Position numbers and translations under genes: made by a program. A stretch of DNA of 64,000 nucleotides. Origin: DATKDP01 sp035546335 (lineage in GTDB: Bacteria > Acidobacteriota > Thermoanaerobaculia > Gp7-AA8). The notes below the pieces were generated by a model. The model searched no databases. It was not told the origin of the DNA and worked only from the letters and a program-made list of their open reading frames with translations. The DNA lies in the NCBI GenBank assembly GCA_035546335.1, contig DATKDP010000083.1, positions 1 to 64,000 of the forward strand, written 5' to 3'. Shown piece by piece: positions 9,004-17,458 of the stretch. Position 1 is the stretch's first letter, and every line of letters starts with the position of its first letter.

Positions 9004-9049
9004 CGTCGCGCGTGGGACAGGGGCGGGCGCGGGACGATCGCTCTCCCAT
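9000..9049. repeat. GC-rich repeat, type C (copy 2)
   Basis: CATCGTCGCG, then ACAGGGGCGGGCGCGGGACG and CGCTCTCCC, match 191-238 closely, but the inner palindrome is weakened because ATCG replaces CCCG. The repeat abuts the stop codon of xdhC on the minus strand. Confidence 0.55.
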
Positions 9050-10126
9050 TCAATCGGTCGCACCGACGAGCGGCTGAGGCCTGCAAGCCGTCATGCTCGC
9101 GCCGCTCCTCCCGGTGAGGACAGCTTTCGCTTCCGCCAGGATCGACAATGCAATTTCGGATGCGGTCTCGCTTCCGATGTCGAGCCCGGCCGGACCGAAG
9201 ATCCGTCCCGCTTCCGCCCCGGCGCTGCGCGATACATCGCGCACGAGACTCGTGAAACGCGTACGGGAGCCAACAACTCCGATGTAGCGGGCGGCCGTGC
9301 CCATGAGCCAGTCGAGACAGGCGAGATCGAGAAAGTAGTTGTGCGTCATGACCACGGCTGCCGTCCGCTCGTCCAGCATCAGACAATCGCGCAGCCGGTC
9401 CGGATGAGAGAGGAGAATCCGGCCGGCCGCCGGAAACCTCGCGGGCGCTGCCAGCGCTTCTCGAGGGTCGATCACGATCACGTCGAATCCGCACTCAGCG
9501 GCCATGCTGATCAGAGGCAGAGCGTCGCCGCCGGCACCGCAGACGGCCAACAGATGCGGCGGCTCGATGACGTCGTAGAAGACTTCGACCCCGCTACCGT
9601 TCCATTCGTGCGTCACGATCCCGGTCGACTGAACAGAGCGCGCCGTTCTCTCCACGGCGGCATCGAGCTCCGCCCCTGCGAACGAGCTGCGCGAATCGTC
9701 CGTGGTGAATGCAGCCTTTCCCGCTCCGGCAGAGACGCTGGTTGCGAGGACGACGCGCCGGCGCTGTCGCACTGACTCGGCGGCGAACGTGACGACGCCA
9801 TGCTCGCTCTCGGAGCTCATTCGCTCAAAGAGCAGATGAAGCCTTCCGGGACACCCCGATCCGGAACCGAACACGAGATCGCCGTCGCGCGTCGTATCGA
9901 CGACGAACAGGCGATTCGAACCTCCGGCGAACAGGCGATCGGCCTCCGTCCGGATCGCCGTTTCGATGCATCCGCCGCTGATCGCGCCCACCTCGGCGCC
10001 GGAGCGCGACAGGAACAGCTTCGCCCCCGCTTTCCTGTACGTCGACCCCTCCGTCCTGATCAGCGTGACGAGAACGCCGTTTCCGTCGCGGCGGAGCAGG
10101 TTTTCGATCCGACAGAGCTCATGCAC
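9050..10126 (-). CDS. xdhC: XdhC/CoxI family molybdoenzyme maturation factor
   Basis: A 358-aa protein with an N-terminal XdhC/CoxI domain (GVLVTLIRTEGSTYRKAGAK, then GAISGGCIE) and a C-terminal Rossmann-type domain (LAVCGAGGDALPLISMA, then VVMTHNYFLD and IGVVGSRTR). XdhC proteins bind molybdenum cofactor, help add its terminal sulfur and insert it into xanthine-dehydrogenase-family enzymes. GTG 10126 is chosen: it overlaps the upstream stop by 8 bases, has GAGGGG upstream, and gives the usual VHELCRIENLL beginning. As the last gene of the hydroxylase operon it fits maturation of the preceding large subunit. Confidence 0.88.
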   Translation of the reverse strand: MHELCRIENLLRRDGNGVLVTLIRTEGSTYRKAGAKLFLSRSGAEVGAISGGCIETAIRTEADRLFAGGSNRLFVVDTTRDGDLVFGSGSGCPGRLHLLFERMSSESEHGVVTFAAESVRQRRRVVLATSVSAGAGKAAFTTDDSRSSFAGAELDAAVERTARSVQSTGIVTHEWNGSGVEVFYDVIEPPHLLAVCGAGGDALPLISMAAECGFDVIVIDPREALAAPARFPAAGRILLSHPDRLRDCLMLDERTAAVVMTHNYFLDLACLDWLMGTAARYIGVVGSRTRFTSLVRDVSRSAGAEAGRIFGPAGLDIGSETASEIALSILAEAKAVLTGRSGASMTACRPQPLVGATD

Positions 10127-12320
10127 GCGACCACCCCTCGAGAGCGTTCCCGATCGGCAGCCGTCGGACGCGACGCCCGGTCGCGGCGAACACCGCATTC
10201 AACACCGCCGGGGCGACACCCGGGAGCGGAGGCTCGCCGACACCACCGGGCGGATCGCTCGAGGGAAGGATATGCACGTCGACTCGCGGCATCTCACTCA
10301 TGCGAATGACGTCATAGTCCGCGTAGCTCGACTGTGCGATCCGCCCGCGGTCGATCGTGATCTCGCTCTTCAGCGTCGAGAGCGCCATCGCAATCGAGCC
10401 TTCGACCTGCGCCATGATCGCATCGGGATTGACGGCGAGGCCGCAGTCGATCCCCGAGACGATCCGCTCCACTCGCACCTCGCCTTCCCGATCCACCGTC
10501 ACGTCAGCCACATGCGCGACCGAGCTCCCGTGATCGATGGTGACGGCGACGCCCCGTCCGCTGCCTTTGCGCGACTGCCGCTTCCCCCAGGCCGCCTTGG
10601 CGGCCGTGAACTGGAGAACGCGCCGCATGCGCGCCGGCTCGACGAGCGTATCGCCATCCGTGAATGGCTTCGCGTCCGCGAGGAGCCGCAGCCGGAATTC
10701 CACCGGATCCGTCGCTGCGAGGTGCGCCAGCTCGTCGACGAAGCACTCGATCACGAAACCGCTCTGCGAATACGCAACGGAGCGCCAGGGGCCGCATGGA
10801 ATCGGTACGTAGTAATGGTTGAACTCGACGCGCACGTTCGGGATCGCATAGGCGAGCTGGTTCGCTCCGTAGATTTCGGAACGCTCCGGCGTCTCGACCT
10901 CGGGGCCGCGCACAGCATCGCGCGACGGGCCGCTGATGCGATGCCGCCATGCCACGACGTCGCCGTTCTCTTCATCGATCGCCGCGCTCATGCGGTGGTG
11001 GCTGAGCGGCCGATAGAAACCGTGCTGCGTGTCGTCCTCGCGAGTCCAAAGAAGCTGAACCGGCCGCGACACGGCCTTCGCGATCAGCACGGCCTCGCCC
11101 ACGTAGTCGGCGTAAATACGACGCCCGAATCCACCGCCGAGAAGAGAGATCTCGACGGTCACTCGATCCGCCGGAAGACCAGTGATCCGCTGAGCGATCG
11201 CATGCGCCAGGTTGGGGAACTGCACCGGCGCCCGGACGGAGCATCGATCATCCGTCACCTCGGCGAGGCAGTTCATCGTCTCGAGCGGTGAGTGAGACAG
11301 ATACGGCGCGATGTAATCAGAGGTGATGCTCCGACGCCGGCCGGCGGAAAGGGCGGCGTCGACATCGCCGCTGGTGCGCCCGGGCGTTCCCTGACGTTCG
11401 CCGAGTTTCGAGATCGCCGCGACGATCTCGCTCTGCGTCCATCGCGCATTCGCCCCCTCGACCCATTCGATCGCCAGAGCCTCACGACCGCGAAGCGCCG
11501 CCCAGGTCGAGTCGGCGACTATAGCTACACCATTCGCCCACTGCATCATCGGGCCGTGGCTCGTGCCGTCGATTGCGACGACCGAGTGGACGCCCGCAAT
11601 CTGCCGGGCGCGTTCCGCATCGAACGAGCGGACCTTCCCGCCGATCACCGGACAGCGCACGAACGTCGCAAAGAGCATCCCGTCCGGTTTGACGTCGCAT
11701 CCATACGTCGCCCTGCCGGTGACGATGTCGGGTCCGTCCACGCGCGGAATTTTCCGGCCGATGATCCGCCAGGACGTCCGCGACTCGAGCGTCACGTCGC
11801 CGGGAACCGGGAGCGTCGAAGCGCGCACCACGAGACTCCCATAGGAAGCCGACCTGGCTGTCAGGGGATGTCGCACGAGAGATGGCGCAGTCGCGATCTG
11901 CTCGATGGGCACGCTCCACGCCGTGGCGGCCGCCTGGATGAGCATCCACCTGGCGGTGGCTCCCGTCTTCCGCAAAGGATCCCACAGCTCACGAACACTG
12001 AGACTTCCACCGGTGCGCTGTGCGCCGTACTTCGCGTCGAACGGCGCCTGAATCACGCGGACGCGCGACCAGTCCGCATCGAGCTCCTCGGCGACGATCA
12101 TCGCCAGGGACGTGCGGACTCCCTGACCCATTTCCTGTCGCGGTATCCAGATCGTGATCGAGTCATCGCTGCCGATCTCGAGCATCGCGTCGGGCGCCAG
12201 CTTGCCGGCCACAGCTTGCTCGGACGCATCGATCGCGTGAGAAAAACCGAGCATCACCGCGGCGGCGCCTGCCGTGGCGGTCAGGCGGAGAAACGTCCGG
12301 CGGTCGAGCTCCACTCTCAT
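10119..12320 (-). CDS. Xanthine dehydrogenase-family molybdopterin-binding subunit (IorB-like), Tat-exported
   Basis: The 733-aa large catalytic subunit of a molybdenum hydroxylase. The N-terminus carries a twin-arginine signal, RRTFLRLT plus a hydrophobic stretch (residues 7-30), so the mature enzyme is periplasmic. Family motifs include EMGQGVRTSLAMIVAEELDA near the start, GGFGRR in the middle and GGVGEPPLPGVAPAVLNAVF near the end. The signal and the single 2Fe-2S partner match isoquinoline/aldehyde oxidoreductase types rather than cytosolic xanthine dehydrogenase. The ATG overlaps the 2Fe-2S subunit stop (ATGA). The substrate cannot be read from sequence. Confidence 0.92.
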   Translation of the reverse strand: MRVELDRRTFLRLTATAGAAAVMLGFSHAIDASEQAVAGKLAPDAMLEIGSDDSITIWIPRQEMGQGVRTSLAMIVAEELDADWSRVRVIQAPFDAKYGAQRTGGSLSVRELWDPLRKTGATARWMLIQAAATAWSVPIEQIATAPSLVRHPLTARSASYGSLVVRASTLPVPGDVTLESRTSWRIIGRKIPRVDGPDIVTGRATYGCDVKPDGMLFATFVRCPVIGGKVRSFDAERARQIAGVHSVVAIDGTSHGPMMQWANGVAIVADSTWAALRGREALAIEWVEGANARWTQSEIVAAISKLGERQGTPGRTSGDVDAALSAGRRRSITSDYIAPYLSHSPLETMNCLAEVTDDRCSVRAPVQFPNLAHAIAQRITGLPADRVTVEISLLGGGFGRRIYADYVGEAVLIAKAVSRPVQLLWTREDDTQHGFYRPLSHHRMSAAIDEENGDVVAWRHRISGPSRDAVRGPEVETPERSEIYGANQLAYAIPNVRVEFNHYYVPIPCGPWRSVAYSQSGFVIECFVDELAHLAATDPVEFRLRLLADAKPFTDGDTLVEPARMRRVLQFTAAKAAWGKRQSRKGSGRGVAVTIDHGSSVAHVADVTVDREGEVRVERIVSGIDCGLAVNPDAIMAQVEGSIAMALSTLKSEITIDRGRIAQSSYADYDVIRMSEMPRVDVHILPSSDPPGGVGEPPLPGVAPAVLNAVFAATGRRVRRLPIGNALEGWSRA

Positions 12321-12787
12321 TTCGCCGTCTCCCTCGCGGCGCGGTGAATGGCTTTTCGGATCCGGCAGTACGTACCGCACCGGCAGATTACGTCATCCAT
12401 CGCCCGGTCGATATCCGCATCGGTCGGGCGCGGCTTCGCACCGAGGAGCGCGGCGGCAGTCATGATCTGACCCGGCTGGCAGAAACCGCACTGCGCGACT
12501 TCTTCATCGAGCCAGGCGCGCTGCAGCGGATGCGATCCGTCGCTCGACAGCCCTTCGATCGTGGTGATGCGATGACCGACCGCGCTCGAGGTCGACACGG
12601 TACAGGAACGGATCGCCTTTCCGTCTAGGTGGACGCTGCAGGCGCCGCAGACGCCGATGCCACAGCCGTACTTGGTGCCGGTCAGTCCGAGGTCATCGCG
12701 CAAGGTCCAGAGGAGCGGAGTGGAAGGATCGGCTTCGACGATCTTCGCGCGTCCGTTCACATGCAATGTGATCCTGCTCTTCGACAT
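12317..12787 (-). CDS. [2Fe-2S] subunit of molybdenum hydroxylase (IorA-like)
   Basis: A 156-aa protein with two [2Fe-2S] clusters. The plant-type cluster is bound by Cys42, Cys47, Cys50 and Cys62 (GCGIGVCGAC, then SC). The helical CX2C...CXC cluster is bound by Cys100, Cys103, Cys135 and Cys137 (QCGFCQPGQ, then ICRCGTYCRIRKAI). It transfers electrons from the molybdopterin site of the overlapping large-subunit gene. It is first in a three-gene operon with the large subunit and xdhC. It has no signal of its own and would travel through Tat with its partner. The start at ATG 12787 gives the usual SRITLHVNG beginning. Confidence 0.94.
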   Translation of the reverse strand: MSKSRITLHVNGRAKIVEADPSTPLLWTLRDDLGLTGTKYGCGIGVCGACSVHLDGKAIRSCTVSTSSAVGHRITTIEGLSSDGSHPLQRAWLDEEVAQCGFCQPGQIMTAAALLGAKPRPTDADIDRAMDDVICRCGTYCRIRKAIHRAARETAK

Positions 12788-13078
12788 GTCTCGCACGACG
12801 AGTCTCGAACAGGACCCGCGAAAAAGACGGAAGGAATGTGACCGATCGACGGTGGGGGGGACGAATCCCCCGTGAGCGGGGACGAGCCTCGGAAACCGCC
12901 TGGCGCGCCGACATCCCGGGTTTGTGTGGTGGCAGCCCGGTTGAATCTGTGCCCAGCCAGGGAGGCTCCGATTCCCAGAGCGCGCGTTGGAGCCCGCGCC
13001 CCTGCGATCTCGCGAGAATGCTTCGCCCCTGCCAGCTGCTGGAGTTAGACTCGCGAAGCTCCAGGAAAGCTCCACCGA

Positions 13079-14170
13079 ATGACGAACGCACATCGAAAGA
13101 GAATCGAATCGGGCCTGCTGATCTTCGCGGCATGGACCGCGGCGGCGCCGGTCTATGCCACGCATCTCTATCTCTTTCATACGCTCCGCAACCAGCCGAC
13201 CACATTTCTGTTTCAGCTCGCCGAGGCGTGTGCGCATTTCTGGGTGTGGGCGGCGCTGACGCCGCTGGTGCTTCGAACCGCACGTCGAATCGCGCCGGCT
13301 CGGATGCCATGGCCGAGGATCGTGGTGCTGCAGATCGCAGCGGCGATCGGGGTTGCGGCGCTTCAGCTCACGCTTCACGTGTTCGTCGATCAGACATTCA
13401 TTCACCGCGATCTCGATCTCGCGATCCTGCCGGAGCGGTTCATGCGGACGTTCACCCGAACGTTTTATGCGAATCTTCTGATCTACGCGCTGCTGGTGAT
13501 CGGCAGCTGGATCCTGCAGGCGAAGACCGAGCGGGAAGTGCGGGCGGCGCATATGGAGGCGCAACTCACGCACGCGCAGATGGACGCGTTGCGCAGCCGG
13601 CTCCAGCCGCATTTTCTGTTCAACGCACTGAATTCCATCGCCACACTCATACGCCACGACCCGGGCGCGGCGGAGATGATGGTCACGCGGTTGGGCGATC
13701 TGCTGCGCAACGCGCTGTCGAGCGACGGCAGGCAGCTCGTTCCTCTCGCCGACGAGCTCGCACTCGTCGAGCGCTATCTCGACGTCGAAAGGGTGCGCTT
13801 CGAAGAGCGTCTCGGCGTCGACATCCGTGTTTCCGCGGGCCTGGAGACAGCACTCGTGCCTCCGTTCCTGCTCCAGCCGCTGGTCGAGAACGCGATTCGC
13901 CACGGCATCGGTGAACGGCGCGGCCCCTTGCGCATCGAGATCGAAGCCTCGCAGATCGATGGCACGCTGCGGCTGCGGGTGAGCGACGATGGCCGCGGGC
14001 TCGAGGCCGCCCGGAAGGAGGGGCTGGGGCTGTCGGCGACGCGGAACCGCCTGCGGCAGCTCTACGGCGACGCCTGTCGATTCGACCTGCGTGATCGCTC
14101 GCCGCATGGGGTGGACGCGACCATCGAGATCCCGTTGCGCGAGGGCGTCGAGCCCGAGGTGTCCGGATGA
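13079..14170 (+). CDS. LytS-family sensor histidine kinase
   Basis: A 363-aa membrane sensor kinase. Four hydrophobic segments occupy about residues 10-155 (for example VVLQIAAAIGVAALQL and LLIYALLVIGSWIL), followed by a His_kinase domain with the phospho-accepting His178 in LQPHFLFNALNSI and an ATPase domain with LVENAIRHGI and DDGRGL/GLGLSATRNRL. Its gene overlaps the LytTR regulator by ATGA, so the two form a two-component pair. The extracytoplasmic part is very short, so any signal is probably sensed in the membrane; the ligand is unknown. Confidence 0.93.
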   Translation: MTNAHRKRIESGLLIFAAWTAAAPVYATHLYLFHTLRNQPTTFLFQLAEACAHFWVWAALTPLVLRTARRIAPARMPWPRIVVLQIAAAIGVAALQLTLHVFVDQTFIHRDLDLAILPERFMRTFTRTFYANLLIYALLVIGSWILQAKTEREVRAAHMEAQLTHAQMDALRSRLQPHFLFNALNSIATLIRHDPGAAEMMVTRLGDLLRNALSSDGRQLVPLADELALVERYLDVERVRFEERLGVDIRVSAGLETALVPPFLLQPLVENAIRHGIGERRGPLRIEIEASQIDGTLRLRVSDDGRGLEAARKEGLGLSATRNRLRQLYGDACRFDLRDRSPHGVDATIEIPLREGVEPEVSG

Positions 14171-14928
14171 GCCGCATTTGCGCTCTGGTCGTCGACGACG
14201 AAAGACTGGCCCGGCAACGGATCCGCGACCTTCTTCGCGGCGAGTCCGACATCGACGTCGAAGAGGCGAAGGACGGCGTCGCTGCCATCGAGCGGCTGCG
14301 CCAGGAGAGGTTCGACCTGGCCTTTCTCGATGTCCAGATGCCGGAGAAGGATGGATTCGACGTTCTTCGGGAGACGGATCAGGAGAGGAGGCCTCTCGTC
14401 ATTTTCGTGACAGCGTTCGAGCAGTATGCGGTGCGCGCCTTCGAGGCGAGAGCGATCGATTATCTCCTCAAGCCGGTCGAAGAGAGAAGGTTCCGCGAAG
14501 CGCTCCAGCGTGCACGGGAGGAGCTGGCGGACGAGTCGCGCGAAGATCGCCTGCGCCTTAAACTGCTGCTCGAGCAGATGCAGGAGAAATCAGAGACCAT
14601 CGACCGGTTCCTGGTGCGAAAGAATCAGCGAATCGTTCTTCTCCCGGCAAGGCAGGTCCAGTGGATGAAGGCAGAAGGGAACTACGTGAGGCTGCAAAGC
14701 CGCGGCGGCTCCTATCTGACGCGGGCGACGATCTCCGCTCTCGCGCGGTCGCTCGATCGCAAGCACTTCGCGCGCGTCCACCGGTCGATCATCGTCAATC
14801 TCGACAGCGTTCGCGAGATCGCACAGCTCTTCCACGGCGAATACGAGATCGTGATGAAGGATGACGCTCGGCTTCCGCTGAGCCGCAGCTATCGCGATGC
14901 CCTTCTCCGAGGCCACCGGCTGGGGTGA
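14167..14928 (+). CDS. LytTR-family response regulator
   Basis: A 253-aa regulator. The receiver domain has the acidic pair in VVDDE, phospho-acceptor Asp55 in FLDVQMP, Thr82 and Lys102 (IDYLLKP). The C-terminal LytTR DNA-binding domain (about 145-250) has VQWMKAEGNYVRL and FARVHRSIIVNL. It is cotranscribed with, and surely phosphorylated by, the kinase it overlaps. LytTR proteins bind direct repeats upstream of their targets. No candidate site was recognised here. It converges with the anti-sigma gene, leaving only 3 bases between stops. Confidence 0.95.
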   Translation: MSRICALVVDDERLARQRIRDLLRGESDIDVEEAKDGVAAIERLRQERFDLAFLDVQMPEKDGFDVLRETDQERRPLVIFVTAFEQYAVRAFEARAIDYLLKPVEERRFREALQRAREELADESREDRLRLKLLLEQMQEKSETIDRFLVRKNQRIVLLPARQVQWMKAEGNYVRLQSRGGSYLTRATISALARSLDRKHFARVHRSIIVNLDSVREIAQLFHGEYEIVMKDDARLPLSRSYRDALLRGHRLG

Positions 14929-14931
14929 TGA

Positions 14932-15531
14932 TCACGCCATCGGCCGCGCGAGGACCATCAGCAATCCCTTCTCCCGCCAGACGCTGACCCGCAGGCCGTC
15001 CACATCATGATCTCCGTCCCGGAGGCGGGCGAGCCTCGCAACCGGCCGCGCCTGATACAGAGTGCACGGCTCCCCTTTCGGATCGACGTAGAGGATCTGC
15101 GCGGCGATGACTCCCTCGAGCGTCGTGTAGCGCGCGCCGACGAGATGCATGTTCATCGCCGCCATCATCTCCGGCTCGATCGGAGTGAAGTCGAGGCTCT
15201 TCATCGCCTCGCGCAGCTCGGCCGTGCGGGAGGCGCGAAACTCCAGCTCCTGACGCTCGTTGTGACCGAGTGCGGCCTGCTGCGCGACCATTTCGGTGAT
15301 CCGCTGAGGCGACTCGGGAGCGGCGGTTCGCAAAACCGCGAGCCACAGCGCGGCCGTCGTGACGCCGATCACGAACCCGGCGGCGATTGCCGTCCTGACC
15401 CACCACCAGCGCGAGCCGCGCGCGGTCACGCCGGCCCGCACCGTCGCCTTCAGGCGAGCGCGCGCCTCGTCCGAGAGCCGGTGGCCCTCGTAATATTCAC
15501 GAATCTGATCGTCGATTCTCCGCGGCTTCAT
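14932..15531 (-). CDS. Membrane anti-sigma factor candidate
   Basis: A 199-aa protein with a short cytoplasmic N-terminus (EYYEGHRLSDEARARLKATV), one membrane helix (about 46-67) and an extracytoplasmic domain of unknown fold. The gene overlaps the ECF sigma gene by 4 bases (ATGA) and lies downstream of it, the classic order for a sigma/anti-sigma pair. No zinc-binding HXXXCXXC motif is present, so it is not a ZAS-type anti-sigma. The role is inferred from context and topology. Confidence 0.65.
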   Translation of the reverse strand: MKPRRIDDQIREYYEGHRLSDEARARLKATVRAGVTARGSRWWWVRTAIAAGFVIGVTTAALWLAVLRTAAPESPQRITEMVAQQAALGHNERQELEFRASRTAELREAMKSLDFTPIEPEMMAAMNMHLVGARYTTLEGVIAAQILYVDPKGEPCTLYQARPVARLARLRDGDHDVDGLRVSVWREKGLLMVLARPMA

Positions 15532-16052
15532 CGAGGCACCCCATCATTTCCAACGAGCAGTTCGCGCAACTTCTTCTTCGCGCGATGCAACAGGCTCAGG
15601 ATCGTCCCTCGGGGACGATCCGTCATCCTTCCAATCTCCTCGGCGGTGTAGCCCTCGACGACCGCGAGAAAGAGCGCCTCGCGCTCTTCGGTCCGAAGTG
15701 TTCCGAGCGCCCGCTCGAGCATTCCCGTTTCGAGCACATCCGCTGCTTCCCAGCTGAAATCCACCGGCTCGACAGCGAATTCGTCGTCGCGCTCGAGCGC
15801 GAGGAAGAGGACCTTCCTGCCACGACGATAGCCATCGATGAATCGGTTGCGAACCGTGGCGAAGAAGTACGACCGCTCCCACGAAGCTCCGGAGGCGAGC
15901 ATCGCCAGCGAGGCGTCCTGCACGAGATCCTCGGCTCGAGCGGCGTCGTGCGTCAGCGACCGTGCGTAGCGATAGCCGGCGTCGAGCAGGTCATCGATGC
16001 CTTCGGGAAGCTCGCGCGGAGCAGGGGCCAGATGGAGCTCGGGTTTGGACAT
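15528..16052 (-). CDS. ECF RNA polymerase sigma factor
   Basis: A 174-aa sigma-70 family ECF protein. Region 2 spans about residues 20-85 (ARAEDLVQDASLAML, then FFATVRNRFIDGYRR). Region 4 spans about 115-165 (LRTEEREALFLAVVEGYTAEEIGR, then RGTILSLLHRAKKKLREL). ATG 16052 is preferred (MSKPELHL, with GAGAAAG upstream) over a longer N-terminus. It is coupled to the downstream membrane protein that probably sequesters it. The secreted protein gene at 16125-16505 lies just upstream in the same direction and may be a target or unrelated. Confidence 0.92.
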   Translation of the reverse strand: MSKPELHLAPAPRELPEGIDDLLDAGYRYARSLTHDAARAEDLVQDASLAMLASGASWERSYFFATVRNRFIDGYRRGRKVLFLALERDDEFAVEPVDFSWEAADVLETGMLERALGTLRTEEREALFLAVVEGYTAEEIGRMTDRPRGTILSLLHRAKKKLRELLVGNDGVPR

Positions 16053-16124
16053 CCGCTTTCTCGAACAACGAACGGCGACGCAATCTGATTGCGCCCGGGA
16101 CTGCGCCAACGCATTCTCGCGCAG

Positions 16125-16505
16125 CTACTTCGCCTTGACCTTCAGATCGTAGGGGCGAGCCTTTCCGTCGATGTCGTGGACGATCGCCTGCGTGGTGACG
16201 AATCCACCCCCCTTCGGGAGGACCAGGAAATCGAGATCGACCGACCTCCCGAACTGGTCCGTGAAGCGGGAGCAGCTCACCAGAAACGATCCTTCGCGCC
16301 GCACCTCGTCGTGGATCTCGCTGAAGCGGAGCGCCAGTAGCCTGCTCTCCAGCGGATCGTATAAATAGTACGTTCCACCCACCATCTGACCGGCGACGAA
16401 ACCGTGCATCGACTGCCGTGCCGCCTTCGTCGACGCATCCTCGGCAAGCAGTGTGATCGGAAGTGCGAGGAGAGCGAAAAGAACGACTCGATGGATGTTG
16501 GTCAT
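16125..16505 (-). CDS. Secreted protein of unknown function
   Basis: A 126-aa protein with a clear signal peptide (MTNIHRVVLFALLALPITLL, cleavage near AEDA). The mature part is a small beta-rich domain (FVAGQMVGGTYYLYDPLESR, then DLDFLVLPKGGGFVTTQAIVHDIDG) that I do not recognise. The ATG has AAAGGAG 7 bases upstream. It is the first gene in the minus-strand run ahead of the sigma factor, separated from it by 72 bases. Periplasmic location is inferred from the signal. Confidence 0.75.
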   Translation of the reverse strand: MTNIHRVVLFALLALPITLLAEDASTKAARQSMHGFVAGQMVGGTYYLYDPLESRLLALRFSEIHDEVRREGSFLVSCSRFTDQFGRSVDLDFLVLPKGGGFVTTQAIVHDIDGKARPYDLKVKAK

Positions 16506-16651
16506 GGCGACTCCTTTCAGCAGGAATGACGATCCGCACGGGGGATCGATTGCAGCGTGCTGCAACGCATTCGTTACGGTGCTTGCGCGCAATCAGACAC
16601 TCTCCCCGATCGTAGGACATTCAGCACCCATGAGGTGCGAAGGAGGAAGAC

Positions 16652-17458
16652 ATGGCTGAAACGACACCAGTGAGCCCGAGGGGAATCAACTGGAGCTCGG
16701 CTCTGATCGCCGGTCTGGTTGCGACCGCCGCGATCACCATGACGCTGGCGCTCTTCGGGACAAACATCATGAAAATGCTCGGCTCGACGATGCTCGGCGA
16801 GGAGGCGAGCGCCGCCGCGCAGTACACAGTCGGAGGAATGCTTCACCTGACGGTCGGGCTCGTCTACGGCATCCTGTTCGCCTGGCTCTTCGGACCGGTT
16901 GCCATCTGGAACCGGCTCCTGAAGGGAATCGTCTATGGTCTCGCCGTCACGGCCGTTGCCCTCGCCACGATGCCGGTGATGATGGCGATGATGGGAGGCG
17001 GCGGAGCGGCCAATCCATGCGCGGCGAGCAACCCATGTACGGCAGCCGGAAATCCCTCCATGCAGCAGGGGGCGATGTCCGGTGGTGCCGTCTCCGCCGG
17101 CAATCCATGCGCCCCTGGGGCTTCCAACCCGTGCGCCCCGGACGCTTCGAATCCGTGCGCTCCCTCGACCACGGCTGAAAATCCGTGCGCCGCGGAACCA
17201 TCCAATCCCTGTCAGCCGCCTGCCGCCGCGGCGAATCCGTGCAACCCATGCAAGGAGGCCCATGCCGCGAATCCGTGTAACCCGTGCGGAGCGGCCAATG
17301 CACCGAAAACGGCCGGAAACGCCTGTGGCGCAGGTGCAGGGAATCCATGCAATCCCTGCGGAGGCTCAGGAGGTCCGTTCGATGGCATGATCAGCCTGAT
17401 CAATCACCTCGTCTACGCCCTCGGCCTCGCCTTCGCCTATCGCCCGCGGAGTCTGTAA
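16652..17458 (+). CDS. Membrane protein with 13 Asn-Pro-Cys repeats
   Basis: A 268-aa integral membrane protein. Three helices (about 14-38, 56-82 and 90-115) precede a low-complexity segment, residues 121-236, and a fourth helix follows (about 245-262). The segment carries 13 NPC triplets plus one NAC and one NPS, 14 Cys in all. Seven Cys sit in a C-X-P context (CAP three times, CQP once, CNP three times). The membrane part resembles small DUF6789-like proteins; the Cys insert is not a domain I know. The TAA stop overlaps the ATG of the FGE-like gene (TAATG), so the two are translationally coupled. Metal binding or modification of the Cys by that enzyme are both possible; neither is proven. 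Confidence 0.8.
   Translation: MAETTPVSPRGINWSSALIAGLVATAAITMTLALFGTNIMKMLGSTMLGEEASAAAQYTVGGMLHLTVGLVYGILFAWLFGPVAIWNRLLKGIVYGLAVTAVALATMPVMMAMMGGGGAANPCAASNPCTAAGNPSMQQGAMSGGAVSAGNPCAPGASNPCAPDASNPCAPSTTAENPCAAEPSNPCQPPAAAANPCNPCKEAHAANPCNPCGAANAPKTAGNACGAGAGNPCNPCGGSGGPFDGMISLINHLVYALGLAFAYRPRSL

Noticed and set aside
12788..13078. Riboswitch (for example molybdenum-cofactor type) upstream of the hydroxylase operon
   Set aside because: The 291 bases contain GC-rich dyads on the minus strand, but none matches the conserved core of a riboswitch class I know.
12317..14107. A 596-codon minus-strand frame covering the kinase gene
   Set aside because: Only the last 156 codons encode the 2Fe-2S subunit; the rest is antisense to the histidine kinase, which has far stronger family motifs.
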